A stretch of 33,959 nt of DNA from Nocardia arthritidis NBRC 100137 (GTDB taxonomy: Bacteria; Actinomycetota; Actinomycetes; Mycobacteriales; Mycobacteriaceae). The notes beneath the pieces were generated by a model that saw nothing but the letters and a program-made list of their open reading frames with translations, was not told the DNA's origin and ran no database searches. Made by a program: the position numbers and the translations under genes. The first letter of the stretch is position 1; each line of letters begins with the position of its first letter. Location of the stretch: contig NZ_BDBB01000064.1 of assembly GCF_001612765.1 (NCBI RefSeq), forward strand, positions 1 through 33,959, given 5' to 3'. Positions 1 to 7,179 of this stretch are shown piece by piece.

Positions 1-75
1 ACTCTGCCGAGCGCCACCGCTAACGCTATGAGCCGCACCGCAGGGCGACCAGGGTCCGATGTCCCCCGAGGTCAC

Positions 76-89
76 CGGACATTCGTCCC
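76..89. promoter_or_regulatory. DosR-type box, distal, upstream of hydrogenase operon
   Basis: The sequence CGGACATTCGTCCC matches the DosR core GGGAC-N4-GTCCC at all but the first base. A weaker relative, GGGTCCGATGTCCC at 52-65, lies just upstream. Together with the box at 193-206 this resembles the multi-box arrangement known for strong DosR promoters. Binding is inferred from the sequence only. Confidence 0.5.
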
Positions 90-192
90 GATCGTGACGG
101 CGTTTCGGCACTCCGCGGTCCGGTGCACCTCTGCCCGGCCACGCCGGGAATCAGCCCACTACCAGGACCGATGCCGTCAGCCACCGCGATTC

Positions 193-206
193 GGGACCTT
201 GGTCCC
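193..206. promoter_or_regulatory. DosR-type box, proximal, hydrogenase promoter
   Basis: GGGACCTTGGTCCC is a palindrome with perfect GGGACC/GGTCCC arms and a TTC flank on the left, an excellent match to the mycobacterial DosR consensus. A candidate -10 (CAGACT, 231-236) begins 25 nt past the box. This would put transcription start near 243 and leave a leader of about 37 nt before the ATG at 280. Hypoxia or nitric-oxide induction through a DosR response regulator is the natural inference. Confidence 0.75.
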
Positions 207-279
207 TCGCCATAGAACCGGTACACCCACCAGACTCGAAACCGGACGGCTACATCCGACCGAGCAGAGGCTCCCGACA

Positions 280-1407
280 ATGCCCGACGACACCGCAGTG
301 ATCGATCGCCTTGGTTTGGATCGTCTGGTGGACGTACTGCGTGAGCAGGGATACCGCGTCATCGGTCCGCAGGTGCGTGGTAGCGCGATCGTCCTGGACG
401 AACTGGACTCCGGCAGGCAGCTGCCCGCCGGATGGGGCGTGGAGACCGCCCCCGGCCGGTATCGGCTCCATCGCCGCGACGACACGGCGGTGTTCGCGCA
501 TTCGGCCGGCCCCGGATCCTGGAAGCAGTTCCTGCATCCGCCGCGCCGCAAGATCGGCCGGTTCGGGCCGGATCTCGAGATGGAACCCGCCGAGGACACA
601 CCGGTCCGCTCCGCGTTTCTCGGCGTCCGCGGTTGCGACCTCGCCTCGATCGCGATCCTGCAGCGAGTACTCGGCGGCGGGGCGCATCCCGACTCCTCGT
701 TCACCGCCCGGCGGAAAGATTTGTTCGTAGTCGCGGTGAACTGCACCGAGCCCGGCGGCGTGTGCTTCTGCGCGTCGATGGGCACCGGGCCGGGGGTGTC
801 GGCCGGGTACGATCTCGCGCTCACCGAGCGCATCGATGTCGAAGGTCACCGCTTCCTCGTCGAGGTGGGCAGTGCCGACGGGGCCCGCATCCTCGCCGAA
901 CTCACCGCGCGTCCAGCCGAGGCGGACGAGATCGGGAGCGCTCACGCAGCGGTGGCGGCGGCAGCGGGCCGGATGGGCCGCGCCATGCCCGAGGTGGATA
1001 TCCGCGCGTTGCTTCGCGACTCCCAGGAGTCCCCGCACTGGCAGGACGTCGCCGGCCGCTGCTTCACCTGTGGCAATTGCACCATGGTGTGCCCCACCTG
1101 TTTCTGCACGAGCACCGAGGATGTCACCGACCTCACCGGCGACCATGCCGAGCGGTGGGAGCACTGGTCCTCGTGCTTCGAACTGGACTTCTCCTATCTG
1201 CACGGCGGCAGCGTGCGGCAATCCGGGGAAAGCCGCTACCGGCAGTGGATCAGCCACAAACTCAGCACCTGGTACGAGCAATTCGGCAGTTCTGGATGCG
1301 TCGGCTGCGGACGGTGCATCGCCTGGTGCCCCGCCGAGATCGATCTGACCGCGGAGGTGGCCCGGCTGGCCGAACTCGCGCAGGAAGACGACGATGCCCA
1401 CCGGTGA
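280..1407 (+). CDS. hyhB: Hydrogenase beta subunit, 4Fe-4S electron-transfer protein (HyhB)
   Basis: This 375-residue cytoplasmic iron-sulfur subunit is of the sulfhydrogenase-beta type and carries electrons between the hydrogenase small subunit and the flavin subunit. Two ferredoxin-like cysteine clusters are visible: CFTCGNCTMVCP beginning at C261, and CVGCGRCIAWCP beginning at C340. The N-terminal half carries further cysteines (VCFCAS). The frame is open back to position 28. I chose ATG 280 because family similarity (a helical start, DRLVDVLREQGY) begins there, a purine-rich AGAGG lies 12 nt upstream, and the DosR-type promoter at 193-236 would lie inside any longer gene. The gene overlaps the next by 14 nt. 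It is the first gene of a six-gene unit matching the M. smegmatis hyhBGSL order apart from an inserted cyclic-nucleotide-domain gene. Confidence 0.9.
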   Translation: MPDDTAVIDRLGLDRLVDVLREQGYRVIGPQVRGSAIVLDELDSGRQLPAGWGVETAPGRYRLHRRDDTAVFAHSAGPGSWKQFLHPPRRKIGRFGPDLEMEPAEDTPVRSAFLGVRGCDLASIAILQRVLGGGAHPDSSFTARRKDLFVVAVNCTEPGGVCFCASMGTGPGVSAGYDLALTERIDVEGHRFLVEVGSADGARILAELTARPAEADEIGSAHAAVAAAAGRMGRAMPEVDIRALLRDSQESPHWQDVAGRCFTCGNCTMVCPTCFCTSTEDVTDLTGDHAERWEHWSSCFELDFSYLHGGSVRQSGESRYRQWISHKLSTWYEQFGSSGCVGCGRCIAWCPAEIDLTAEVARLAELAQEDDDAHR

Positions 1408-1903
1408 CGAGCTGTCGGAGTTCGGTCGCCTGGCGGCACTGAGCAAGGAAGAGCTCGGCACGTTGGCCGGAGCCGGGCGTCACGTCGCCTTCCCTGCCGG
1501 GTACCGAGTGATCGAAGAAGGACGTCCGGCCGACCGGTGCTGGCTGATCCGCCACGGCAGAATACTGCTGGACGCTCGGGTGCCAGGGCGCGGCGATATC
1601 GTCCTCCAGACCCTCAGCGGCGGCGATCTGCTCGGCTGGTCGTGGCTGGTGCCACCGTACCGGTGGCATTTCGGGGCGATGGCCGCCGAACCGGTGGAAG
1701 CCGTCGAGTTCGAAGCGGCCACTCTGAGGAAACTCGCCGACCAGGACCCGCGATTCGGCCAAGCACTGACTTTGATGCTGTTCGAGGCGCTACTGGACCG
1801 TCTGCAGGCCACCAGGGCAAGGCTGCTCGATCTCTACCGGAACCCCGCCGAGACGTGCACCGTCGGCCCTCCCCGCATCGCGGTCGGACGAGGTGGCCGA
1901 TGA
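1394..1903 (+). CDS. Cyclic-nucleotide-binding-domain protein embedded in hydrogenase operon
   Basis: This 169-residue protein is essentially a single cNMP-binding (Crp-like) beta-roll. Visible marks are a PAGYRVIEEGRPADRCWLIRHGRI strand pattern near the start, a GDLLGWSW turn where Crp-type domains have their GE-L phosphate-binding loop, and an amphipathic C-helix (LMLFEALLDRLQATRARLLDLY). There is no helix-turn-helix domain after it, so it should not be a transcription factor. It overlaps hyhB by 14 nt and hyhG by ATGA, so it is certainly co-translated with the hydrogenase. A ligand-dependent regulator or accessory subunit of the hydrogenase is an inference. Canonical Arg/Ser phosphate contacts are not obvious, so the ligand may not be cAMP. 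Confidence 0.85.
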   Translation: MPTGDELSEFGRLAALSKEELGTLAGAGRHVAFPAGYRVIEEGRPADRCWLIRHGRILLDARVPGRGDIVLQTLSGGDLLGWSWLVPPYRWHFGAMAAEPVEAVEFEAATLRKLADQDPRFGQALTLMLFEALLDRLQATRARLLDLYRNPAETCTVGPPRIAVGRGGR

Positions 1904-2754
1904 GCGTGGACACGCAGGCTCGTGCGGCATCGCGCGGCGACACGATGCTTCCCTACCGAGTCGTCGACCGCACCGCACAGACACCCGACACTGTGACAGT
2001 ATGCCTGGAGCCGGTACGTGATGCGGCGCAACGGTTTCGGGCCGGGCAGTTCATGATGCTCTACAGCTTCGGGGTGGGCGAGGTCGCGATCTCGATCAGC
2101 GGTAATCCTGCGTCTGGCGACGATTGCTTGGAGCATACGATCCGGGCGGTCGGCGCGATCAGCGGTGCGCTGCACGGCACCGATGTCGGGGGCATGATCG
2201 GGGTACGCGGGCCATTCGGGAACGGATGGGATCTGGCCTCGGCGAGCGGAGGAGATCTCGTCATCGTGGGCGGCGGCGTGGGGCTGGCGCCGCTGCGGCC
2301 GGTTGTGCTCGCCGCGCTCGCGGCCCGCGCCGACTACCGGCGGATCGTGCTGATCAGTGGGGCCCGTACCCCGGCGGACATTCTGTTCCGCGACGACCAA
2401 GAGCTGTGGGCGGCCACCGGTGCAATCGAACTCCACCAGACCGTCGACCATCCCGCGCTCGACTGGCACGGACGAGTCGGCTTCGTCACCGAGCCATTGA
2501 CACAACTGAAAGTCGAAGCCGCCCGGACAACGGCGTTCCTGTGCGGTCCGGAACCGATGATGCGATTCAGTGCCCAGGCGTTGCTGCGCAAAGGGGTTGC
2601 CGCGACGCGGATCCAAGTGTCGCTGGAGCGCAACATGCAATGCGGCGTCGCACGGTGCGGACACTGCCAGCTCGGCACCCTGCTGCTGTGCAGAGACGGC
2701 CCCATCGTCGGCTACGCGGAAGCCGAACCACTCCTGGCGGTGCGAGAACTATGA
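1900..2754 (+). CDS. hyhG: Hydrogenase gamma subunit, FAD/NAD(P)-binding with 2Fe-2S (HyhG)
   Basis: This 284-residue ferredoxin-reductase-type flavoprotein is related to the electron-transfer subunit of dihydroorotate dehydrogenase and sulfhydrogenase gamma. It passes electrons between NAD(P)(H) and the iron-sulfur subunits. Visible are the N-terminal FAD barrel (FRAGQFMMLY and AISISGNP), the NAD(P) domain glycine motif (VIVGGGVGLAPLRP), the CGPEPMM motif, and a C-terminal 2Fe-2S site with C248, C253, C256 and C264. The start ATG overlaps the stop of the previous gene (ATGA), and its own stop overlaps hyhS in the same way, which indicates strict translational coupling. Whether NAD or NADP is preferred cannot be read here. 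Confidence 0.92.
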   Translation: MSVDTQARAASRGDTMLPYRVVDRTAQTPDTVTVCLEPVRDAAQRFRAGQFMMLYSFGVGEVAISISGNPASGDDCLEHTIRAVGAISGALHGTDVGGMIGVRGPFGNGWDLASASGGDLVIVGGGVGLAPLRPVVLAALAARADYRRIVLISGARTPADILFRDDQELWAATGAIELHQTVDHPALDWHGRVGFVTEPLTQLKVEAARTTAFLCGPEPMMRFSAQALLRKGVAATRIQVSLERNMQCGVARCGHCQLGTLLLCRDGPIVGYAEAEPLLAVREL

Positions 2755-3524
2755 CGACGACACCCACGCTCGCAGTATGGAAGTTCACGTCCTGCGATGG
2801 TTGCCAGCTCACTCTGCTCGACTGTGAGGACGAGTTGCTCACCTTGGCGGGAGAAATCAGTATCACCCACTTCGCGGAAGCCTCCAGCGTCATGGCGGAA
2901 GGACCGTACGACGTTTCCCTGGTGGAGGGTTCGATCACCACGCAGGAAGAGCGGCGCCGGATCCTCGAGATTCGGGAGCAATCCAGGATTCTGGTGGCGA
3001 TCGGTGCATGCGCCACGCACGGCGGGATCCAGGCGCTGCGAAATTTCGCCGACATCGCCGAGTTCACGTCCGTGGTGTACGCCAGCCCGGAGTACATCTC
3101 CACATTGAGCACCTCCACCCCGATATCGGCGCACGTGCCGGTGGACTACGAGCTGCGCGGCTGCCCGATCGACCGGCGCCAGCTACTCGACACCCTGTGC
3201 GCGTTCCTCGCCGGACGCGCGCCCGATATACCGAATACCAGTGTCTGCACCGAGTGCAAACGCCGTGGAACGACCTGCGTGACCGTCGCCGAAGGGATTC
3301 CCTGCCTGGGGCCGGTCACGCAAGCGGGATGCGGCGCCTTGTGCCCGGCATATCACCGTGGGTGTTTCGGTTGTTTCGGCCCGATGGCCGATCCCAACAT
3401 CCACGCCCTGCTTCCCATCCTCCGCGTCAATGGCATGGACACCGACGACATCAACCGGGTTTTCGCCACCTATGCCGCAGCCGCGCCGGACTTCGCGAAC
3501 AGGAACGGCGATGAGCCGGCGTAG
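2751..3524 (+). CDS. hyhS: [NiFe] hydrogenase small subunit (HyhS)
   Basis: This 257-residue small (delta) subunit houses the iron-sulfur relay next to the NiFe site. The N-terminal proximal-cluster motif is TSCDGC (C15, C18), completed by GACATHGG and RGCPID. A Cys-rich C-terminal region (VCTECKRRGTTC, then CLGPVTQAGCGALC and CFGCFGP) provides ligands for further clusters. There is no Tat signal peptide, consistent with a soluble cytoplasmic group 3 enzyme rather than a periplasmic uptake hydrogenase. It overlaps hyhG by 4 nt and hyhL by 14 nt. Confidence 0.95.
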   Translation: MTTTPTLAVWKFTSCDGCQLTLLDCEDELLTLAGEISITHFAEASSVMAEGPYDVSLVEGSITTQEERRRILEIREQSRILVAIGACATHGGIQALRNFADIAEFTSVVYASPEYISTLSTSTPISAHVPVDYELRGCPIDRRQLLDTLCAFLAGRAPDIPNTSVCTECKRRGTTCVTVAEGIPCLGPVTQAGCGALCPAYHRGCFGCFGPMADPNIHALLPILRVNGMDTDDINRVFATYAAAAPDFANRNGDEPA

Positions 3525-4800
3525 GCAGCTGAAAGTCGGCTCGCTGGCTCGCGTCGAAGGCGAGGGCGCGCTGCGTATTGTCGTCGCGGATGGGCACGTC
3601 GAAACCGCGGAACTGAACATCTACGAGCCACCGCGATTCTTCGAGGCATTCCTGCGTGGCCGCGCCTACACCGAACCGCCCGACATCACCTCTCGAATCT
3701 GCGGAATCTGCCCGGTGGCCTACCAGACCAGCGCCTGCAACGCCCTCGAACAACTCTGCGGCGTGGAGTTGGACCGGCCACTCGCCGAACTGCGCAGGCT
3801 GTTGTATTGCGGGGAATGGATTTCCAGCCACTCTTTGCATATTCATCTGCTGCACATGCCCGACTTCCTCGGCTACCCGGACGCGATCGCCCTCGCCACC
3901 GACCACCGCGAGCTGGTCGAACGGGGCCTGGCGATGAAGAAGGCGGGCAACGCGCTGCTCGAGCTCATCGGCGGGCGGGCCATCCATCCCGTCAACGTCC
4001 GGTTGGGCGGCTTCTACTCGGTGCCCGAACGCACCGACTTCGGCCACGTGCTCGAATTGCTCCGCCACGCAGGAGATTGCGCGGCGGAGACCGCGCGCTG
4101 GGCCTCGGGGTTGGAATTCCCTGAACTGGAACTCGGGTACGAGCTTCTCGCCGCGACCGATCCGGACCGCTACGCCATCGACAACGGCGCTGTACACACC
4201 AGCACCGGGCTTCGGTTCGCCGCGGCCGAATTCCTCGATCATGTGCGGGAACATCAGGTACCGCACTCCACGGCCTTGCACGCGATGCTCGACGGCGAAC
4301 GTTACCTGACCGGGCCGCTGGCCCGATACACGCTGAACTACCACCAGCTGTCACCGATCGCACAACAGATCGCGACCGAGATCGGGCTCGGCGCCGAATG
4401 CCGTAACCCGTTCCGCAGCATCCTGGTCCGCGTGGTCGAAGTCGCCCACGCCATCGAGGAGGCATTGCGCCTCATCACCGAGTACGAACGACCCTCTCGT
4501 GCCGCGGTACCTGTAGAGCCTCGTGCCGGCACCGGCCACGGCGTGAGCGAAGCGCCACGCGGACTGCTCTACCACCGGTACGAGGTCGATGCTCACGGCA
4601 TCGTGCGCGCGGCCACGATCATTCCGCCGACATCGCAGAACCAAGCCGTTATGGAGGACGACCTACGGCGCGTCGTGTCGGACAATCTCGACCTCGACGA
4701 CGCGGCGCTCGCCGCGGTGTGCGAGCGAGCGATCCGCAACTACGATCCGTGCATTTCCTGCTCGGCGCACTTCCTGGCCATCGACGTCGTGCGCCGATGA
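3511..4800 (+). CDS. hyhL: [NiFe] hydrogenase large subunit (HyhL)
   Basis: This 429-residue catalytic subunit binds the NiFe(CN)2CO centre. The N-terminal metal motif is RICGIC at R62-C67, followed by PVAY, so the His commonly found at this spot is Tyr71. The C-terminal motif is DPCISCSAH at D412-H420. Nine residues follow H420, the usual removable tail cut by a maturation endopeptidase after nickel insertion; that protease is encoded immediately downstream with ATGA overlap. Lack of a signal peptide and the partner subunits place it in group 3b (bidirectional, NAD(P)-linked; homologous to M. smegmatis Hyh/Hyd3). The hypABCDEF genes needed for cofactor assembly are not in this window. Confidence 0.95.
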   Translation: MSRRRQLKVGSLARVEGEGALRIVVADGHVETAELNIYEPPRFFEAFLRGRAYTEPPDITSRICGICPVAYQTSACNALEQLCGVELDRPLAELRRLLYCGEWISSHSLHIHLLHMPDFLGYPDAIALATDHRELVERGLAMKKAGNALLELIGGRAIHPVNVRLGGFYSVPERTDFGHVLELLRHAGDCAAETARWASGLEFPELELGYELLAATDPDRYAIDNGAVHTSTGLRFAAAEFLDHVREHQVPHSTALHAMLDGERYLTGPLARYTLNYHQLSPIAQQIATEIGLGAECRNPFRSILVRVVEVAHAIEEALRLITEYERPSRAAVPVEPRAGTGHGVSEAPRGLLYHRYEVDAHGIVRAATIIPPTSQNQAVMEDDLRRVVSDNLDLDDAALAAVCERAIRNYDPCISCSAHFLAIDVVRR

Positions 4801-5279
4801 CCGAGCATTGGGCCGCGGTCATCGGCGTCGGCAACGACTACCGAAGTGACGACGGAGTCGGCTCGGCCGTTGCCCGCGAGATCGAAAGGCTGGACATCCC
4901 AGGAGTCGCCGTCGTCCTCTCGGATGGCGAACCCACGAGCCTTCTCGAGGTCTGGGCCGGTGTGGAGCTGGCCATCGTAATCGACGCCGTACGCTGCGCA
5001 TCAGCGGTTCCCGGCCGGGTCCGACGCACCGATGTCGACCTGCTCCGGTGCGCGGGCGCAGCCGCCTCGTCCCATGCCCTCGGGGTCCAGGACGCACTGC
5101 CGCTGGGCCGCGCGCTCGGACGGGTCCCCGGCAGGATCGTCGTCATCGCCGTGGACGCGGCGTGTCTCGATGTAGGGGTCGGCTTGTCCGAGCCGGTTTC
5201 TGCCGCCGTTCCACGCGCGGTCGAGGCCGTCATGACGGAATTGCGGCGGGCGAAGGCGACGAGACGGCTCCGGAAGTGA
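4797..5279 (+). CDS. Hydrogenase maturation endopeptidase
   Basis: This 160-residue protein of the HyaD/HybD/HycI family removes the C-terminal tail of the large subunit after nickel insertion. Visible are IGVGNDYRSDDGVGSAVA near the start (the family's GxGNxxxxDDGxG signature with the nickel-sensing Asp), a central SDGEPTSLLE segment in place of the usual DGGTxG, VIDAV, and SSHALGVQDAL containing the conserved His. It starts inside the hyhL stop codon and is the last certain gene of the operon. Presumably it is specific for HyhL. Confidence 0.9.
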   Translation: MTEHWAAVIGVGNDYRSDDGVGSAVAREIERLDIPGVAVVLSDGEPTSLLEVWAGVELAIVIDAVRCASAVPGRVRRTDVDLLRCAGAAASSHALGVQDALPLGRALGRVPGRIVVIAVDAACLDVGVGLSEPVSAAVPRAVEAVMTELRRAKATRRLRK

Positions 5280-5282
5280 GCC

Positions 5283-5360
5283 ATGTCAGAACTCGACGTG
5301 GCTGCGTTCGGCGTGGCTGAGCTCGGCGTGGCTGATGAATGGCCCCGAGTTCGGCGATAG
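5283..5360 (+). CDS. Possible 25-residue peptide with five-residue repeat
   Basis: An ATG four bases after the protease stop, with GGAAG about 8 nt upstream, opens a 25-codon frame. At the DNA level it holds three imperfect 15-bp tandem copies ending in CGTGGCT (5289-5333). They encode a five-residue period (LDVAA, FGVAE, LGVAD). The period recalls pentapeptide-repeat proteins, but three copies are too few for a fold. It may be a short tail peptide, a remnant of a longer repeat gene, or chance. Confidence 0.25.
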   Translation: MSELDVAAFGVAELGVADEWPRVRR

Positions 5361-5380
5361 ACGGTCCGGCTCGGCGAGCC

Positions 5381-5403
5381 CGGGGCACGGACCGCCCCGT
5401 TTT
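5381..5403 (+). terminator. Rho-independent terminator of the hydrogenase operon
   Basis: CGGGGC (5381-5386) and GCCCCG (5394-5399) form a 6-bp GC stem with a 7-nt loop, followed by TTTT (5400-5403). It lies just past the hydrogenase operon and touches the stop codon of the convergent stress-protein gene, so it should end plus-strand transcription there. Confidence 0.65.
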
Positions 5404-6304
5404 CACCTCGCACGAACGACGATCATCGGCACCTCTACCGAGTGCAGCAGCGAATTGCTCGTCGAACCGAGCACCGCGCTCGCGAACCCGCCGCGCCCGT
5501 GAGTGCCCACCACGACGAGTTGCGCGTTCGCCGACTCGTTCAGCAGCGACAGCGCCGGACGATCCGCGGTGACGATGCCCCGGACGACGACGTCCGGATA
5601 ACGGTCGGCCCAGCCCGCAAGGCTCTCGGCCAAGACCGCCTCCGCCGACTCGCGGGCAGCATTCCATCCGCGAACCGGTATGTCCAGGCCGCTGGTGTCG
5701 CTCCATGCGTGCAGCGCGACCAAGTCGACCTTCCGCCGGGAGCCTCCTCGAATGCGAGTTCGACGGCGGGCACGCTGTTGCCGGTGCCGTCGACGCCGAC
5801 GAGCACCGGTTGGCGGGCCGACACCGCGTCGATCGCGGAGATGCCATGGATCACCGCGACCGGGCAGTGCGCGTGGTGAGTGGTCGCGGTACTCACCGAA
5901 CCCAGGACGCCCCGTTGGAACGCGCCGAGCCCGCGGCTGCCGACCACCAGCATCCGCGCCTGCGCGGATCGCTCGATGAGCAGCGGGATGACCAGTTCGA
6001 AGCTGACTTCGGTGGTGATCGCGGGCTCCTCGCCGGGCGCGGCTGTCCGCGCCACCCGCGTCGCCTCGGTGAGGACGCGTTCGCCGTCTCGGCGCAGCCA
6101 TTTCAGGTCGGCCTCCGCCGGCTGGCTGCCCGGACCGAACCCAGGGGGCACGGCCATGGAAGTGATGATGTGCAGCGGGCAACGATGCAGGGCTGCTTCG
6201 GCGGCCGCCCAGGCCACCGCTTGATACGAACTGGCGGACCCGTCCACCGCGGCCAGGATCGGAGCGTTCGGTGGCGTCGGGCGCGAAGCGTTCTCGGTGG
6301 TCAT
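5403..6304 (-). pseudogene. Universal stress protein, tandem domains, interrupted by a frameshift
   Basis: Translation from ATG 6304 (GGAAG 7 nt upstream) gives a normal first USP domain (ILAAVDGSASSYQAV, then VVGSRGLGAFQRGVLGSVS) and the start of a second (VLVGVDGTGNS, then ELAFEEA). The frame then turns to Arg-rich nonsense. The rest of the second domain (DLVALHAWSD, then VVVGTHGRGGFASAVLGSTSN) continues in another frame to the stop at 5403. The shift is at about 5737-5741. One extra C in the local CCC/GG run would restore an Rv2005c-like protein of about 300 residues. Either the gene is decayed or the base call is wrong. DosR regulon USPs bind ATP and slow growth. It is the last gene of the minus-strand group that begins with the SulP gene. 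Confidence 0.8.
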
Positions 6305-6500
6305 GCCAACTTCCTCTCCGGACTGCGGTCGCTGCCGCACGCGCGGGTCGATGTCCGCCGCTGGGGTCGACGGAGCGGGAGACTGTACGGCGAGCAGGAG
6401 CAGGTATTCGGACCGGTCGTGATCGCCGTCGGCGGACTCTGCCGCGAGCGACGCTTCGGTGCGACGCGCCGCGGCCCGCTCGATCGCGGAGCCCGGAACG

Positions 6501-7100
6501 TCATTGCGAGTCCTCCTTCGCCCGGCAGATCCGTCGCCACTCGCGATCCCATCGTGCGCCGCGCTGTCGCTCCAGCACTTGGGCGAGCCCGTTCACCAGG
6601 CACCACCCGCACAGCCAGACGCCCACCAGGACGAACACGGCCACACCGATTGCGGTCACGACCGCGCTGTACGGGTGGGGTGGTCGCGTGGTGGGAGCGC
6701 CGCCGGCGTCGAGCCACAGCTCGACACGGTCGCCAGGTCGCGTCCTCTCCCCGACCGGCACGACAGCACTACCCGTGCGGCCGGCCTCGTCCCATCCCAC
6801 GCGGGCTTCGAAACGATGCGTCGCGATTTCGACCGGCTCATCGATGATCAGGGCGTGAACCGAGGATTTGGTGATGTTCTCGCCGCGGATCTCGGCGGAC
6901 GTGTCGGCATACGTGTCCGTGGCGAGGGCGCCCGCGACCGGGACCGCGATCAGAACTGCGATCACGGCGAAGACGCGGACCGCTGATTCGATGCGGTCGG
7001 ATGGGCGCATCAGCTGATTCGGGCTGCATGGTTGCAGCGACCACAAGCGGGTCAGCGTGGTCCACCATCTGTCCAGCGGAATGATCACGCTTTCGGACAT
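6501..7100 (-). CDS. Rv1733c-like membrane protein
   Basis: This 199-residue protein resembles M. tuberculosis Rv1733c, a DosR-regulated membrane protein of unknown function and known T-cell antigen. It has an N-terminal transmembrane segment (about residues 38-62, after PSDRIESAVR), an extracytoplasmic middle with VGWDEAGRTGSAVVP and GDRVELWLDAGG, then PP and a second membrane helix (about 145-175). The cytosolic tail is basic, with W-DREWRRI. GAAGAGGTG lies about 8 nt before ATG 7100. It is 79 nt downstream of the SulP gene on the same strand, so the two may share a transcript. In M. tuberculosis Rv1733c and the SulP gene Rv1739c are near neighbours, which supports the call. Confidence 0.75.
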   Translation of the reverse strand: MSESVIIPLDRWWTTLTRLWSLQPCSPNQLMRPSDRIESAVRVFAVIAVLIAVPVAGALATDTYADTSAEIRGENITKSSVHALIIDEPVEIATHRFEARVGWDEAGRTGSAVVPVGERTRPGDRVELWLDAGGAPTTRPPHPYSAVVTAIGVAVFVLVGVWLCGWCLVNGLAQVLERQRGARWDREWRRICRAKEDSQ

Positions 7101-7179
7101 CGCTGTTCACCTCTTCCGACGGCTGGTGCCGTCTGCTTCGAGGATCGCGCTTCGGGCGGGTCATCGGCAGAGACGAAAG

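Noticed and set aside
28..279. 84-residue N-terminal extension of hyhB
   Set aside because: It would place the DosR-type boxes and the likely -10 inside the gene, and the peptide has no family similarity.
6410..6419. GGACCGGTCG as a DosR-type box upstream of the broken USP gene
   Set aside because: The half-sites are not separated by the 4-nt spacer needed; chance palindrome.
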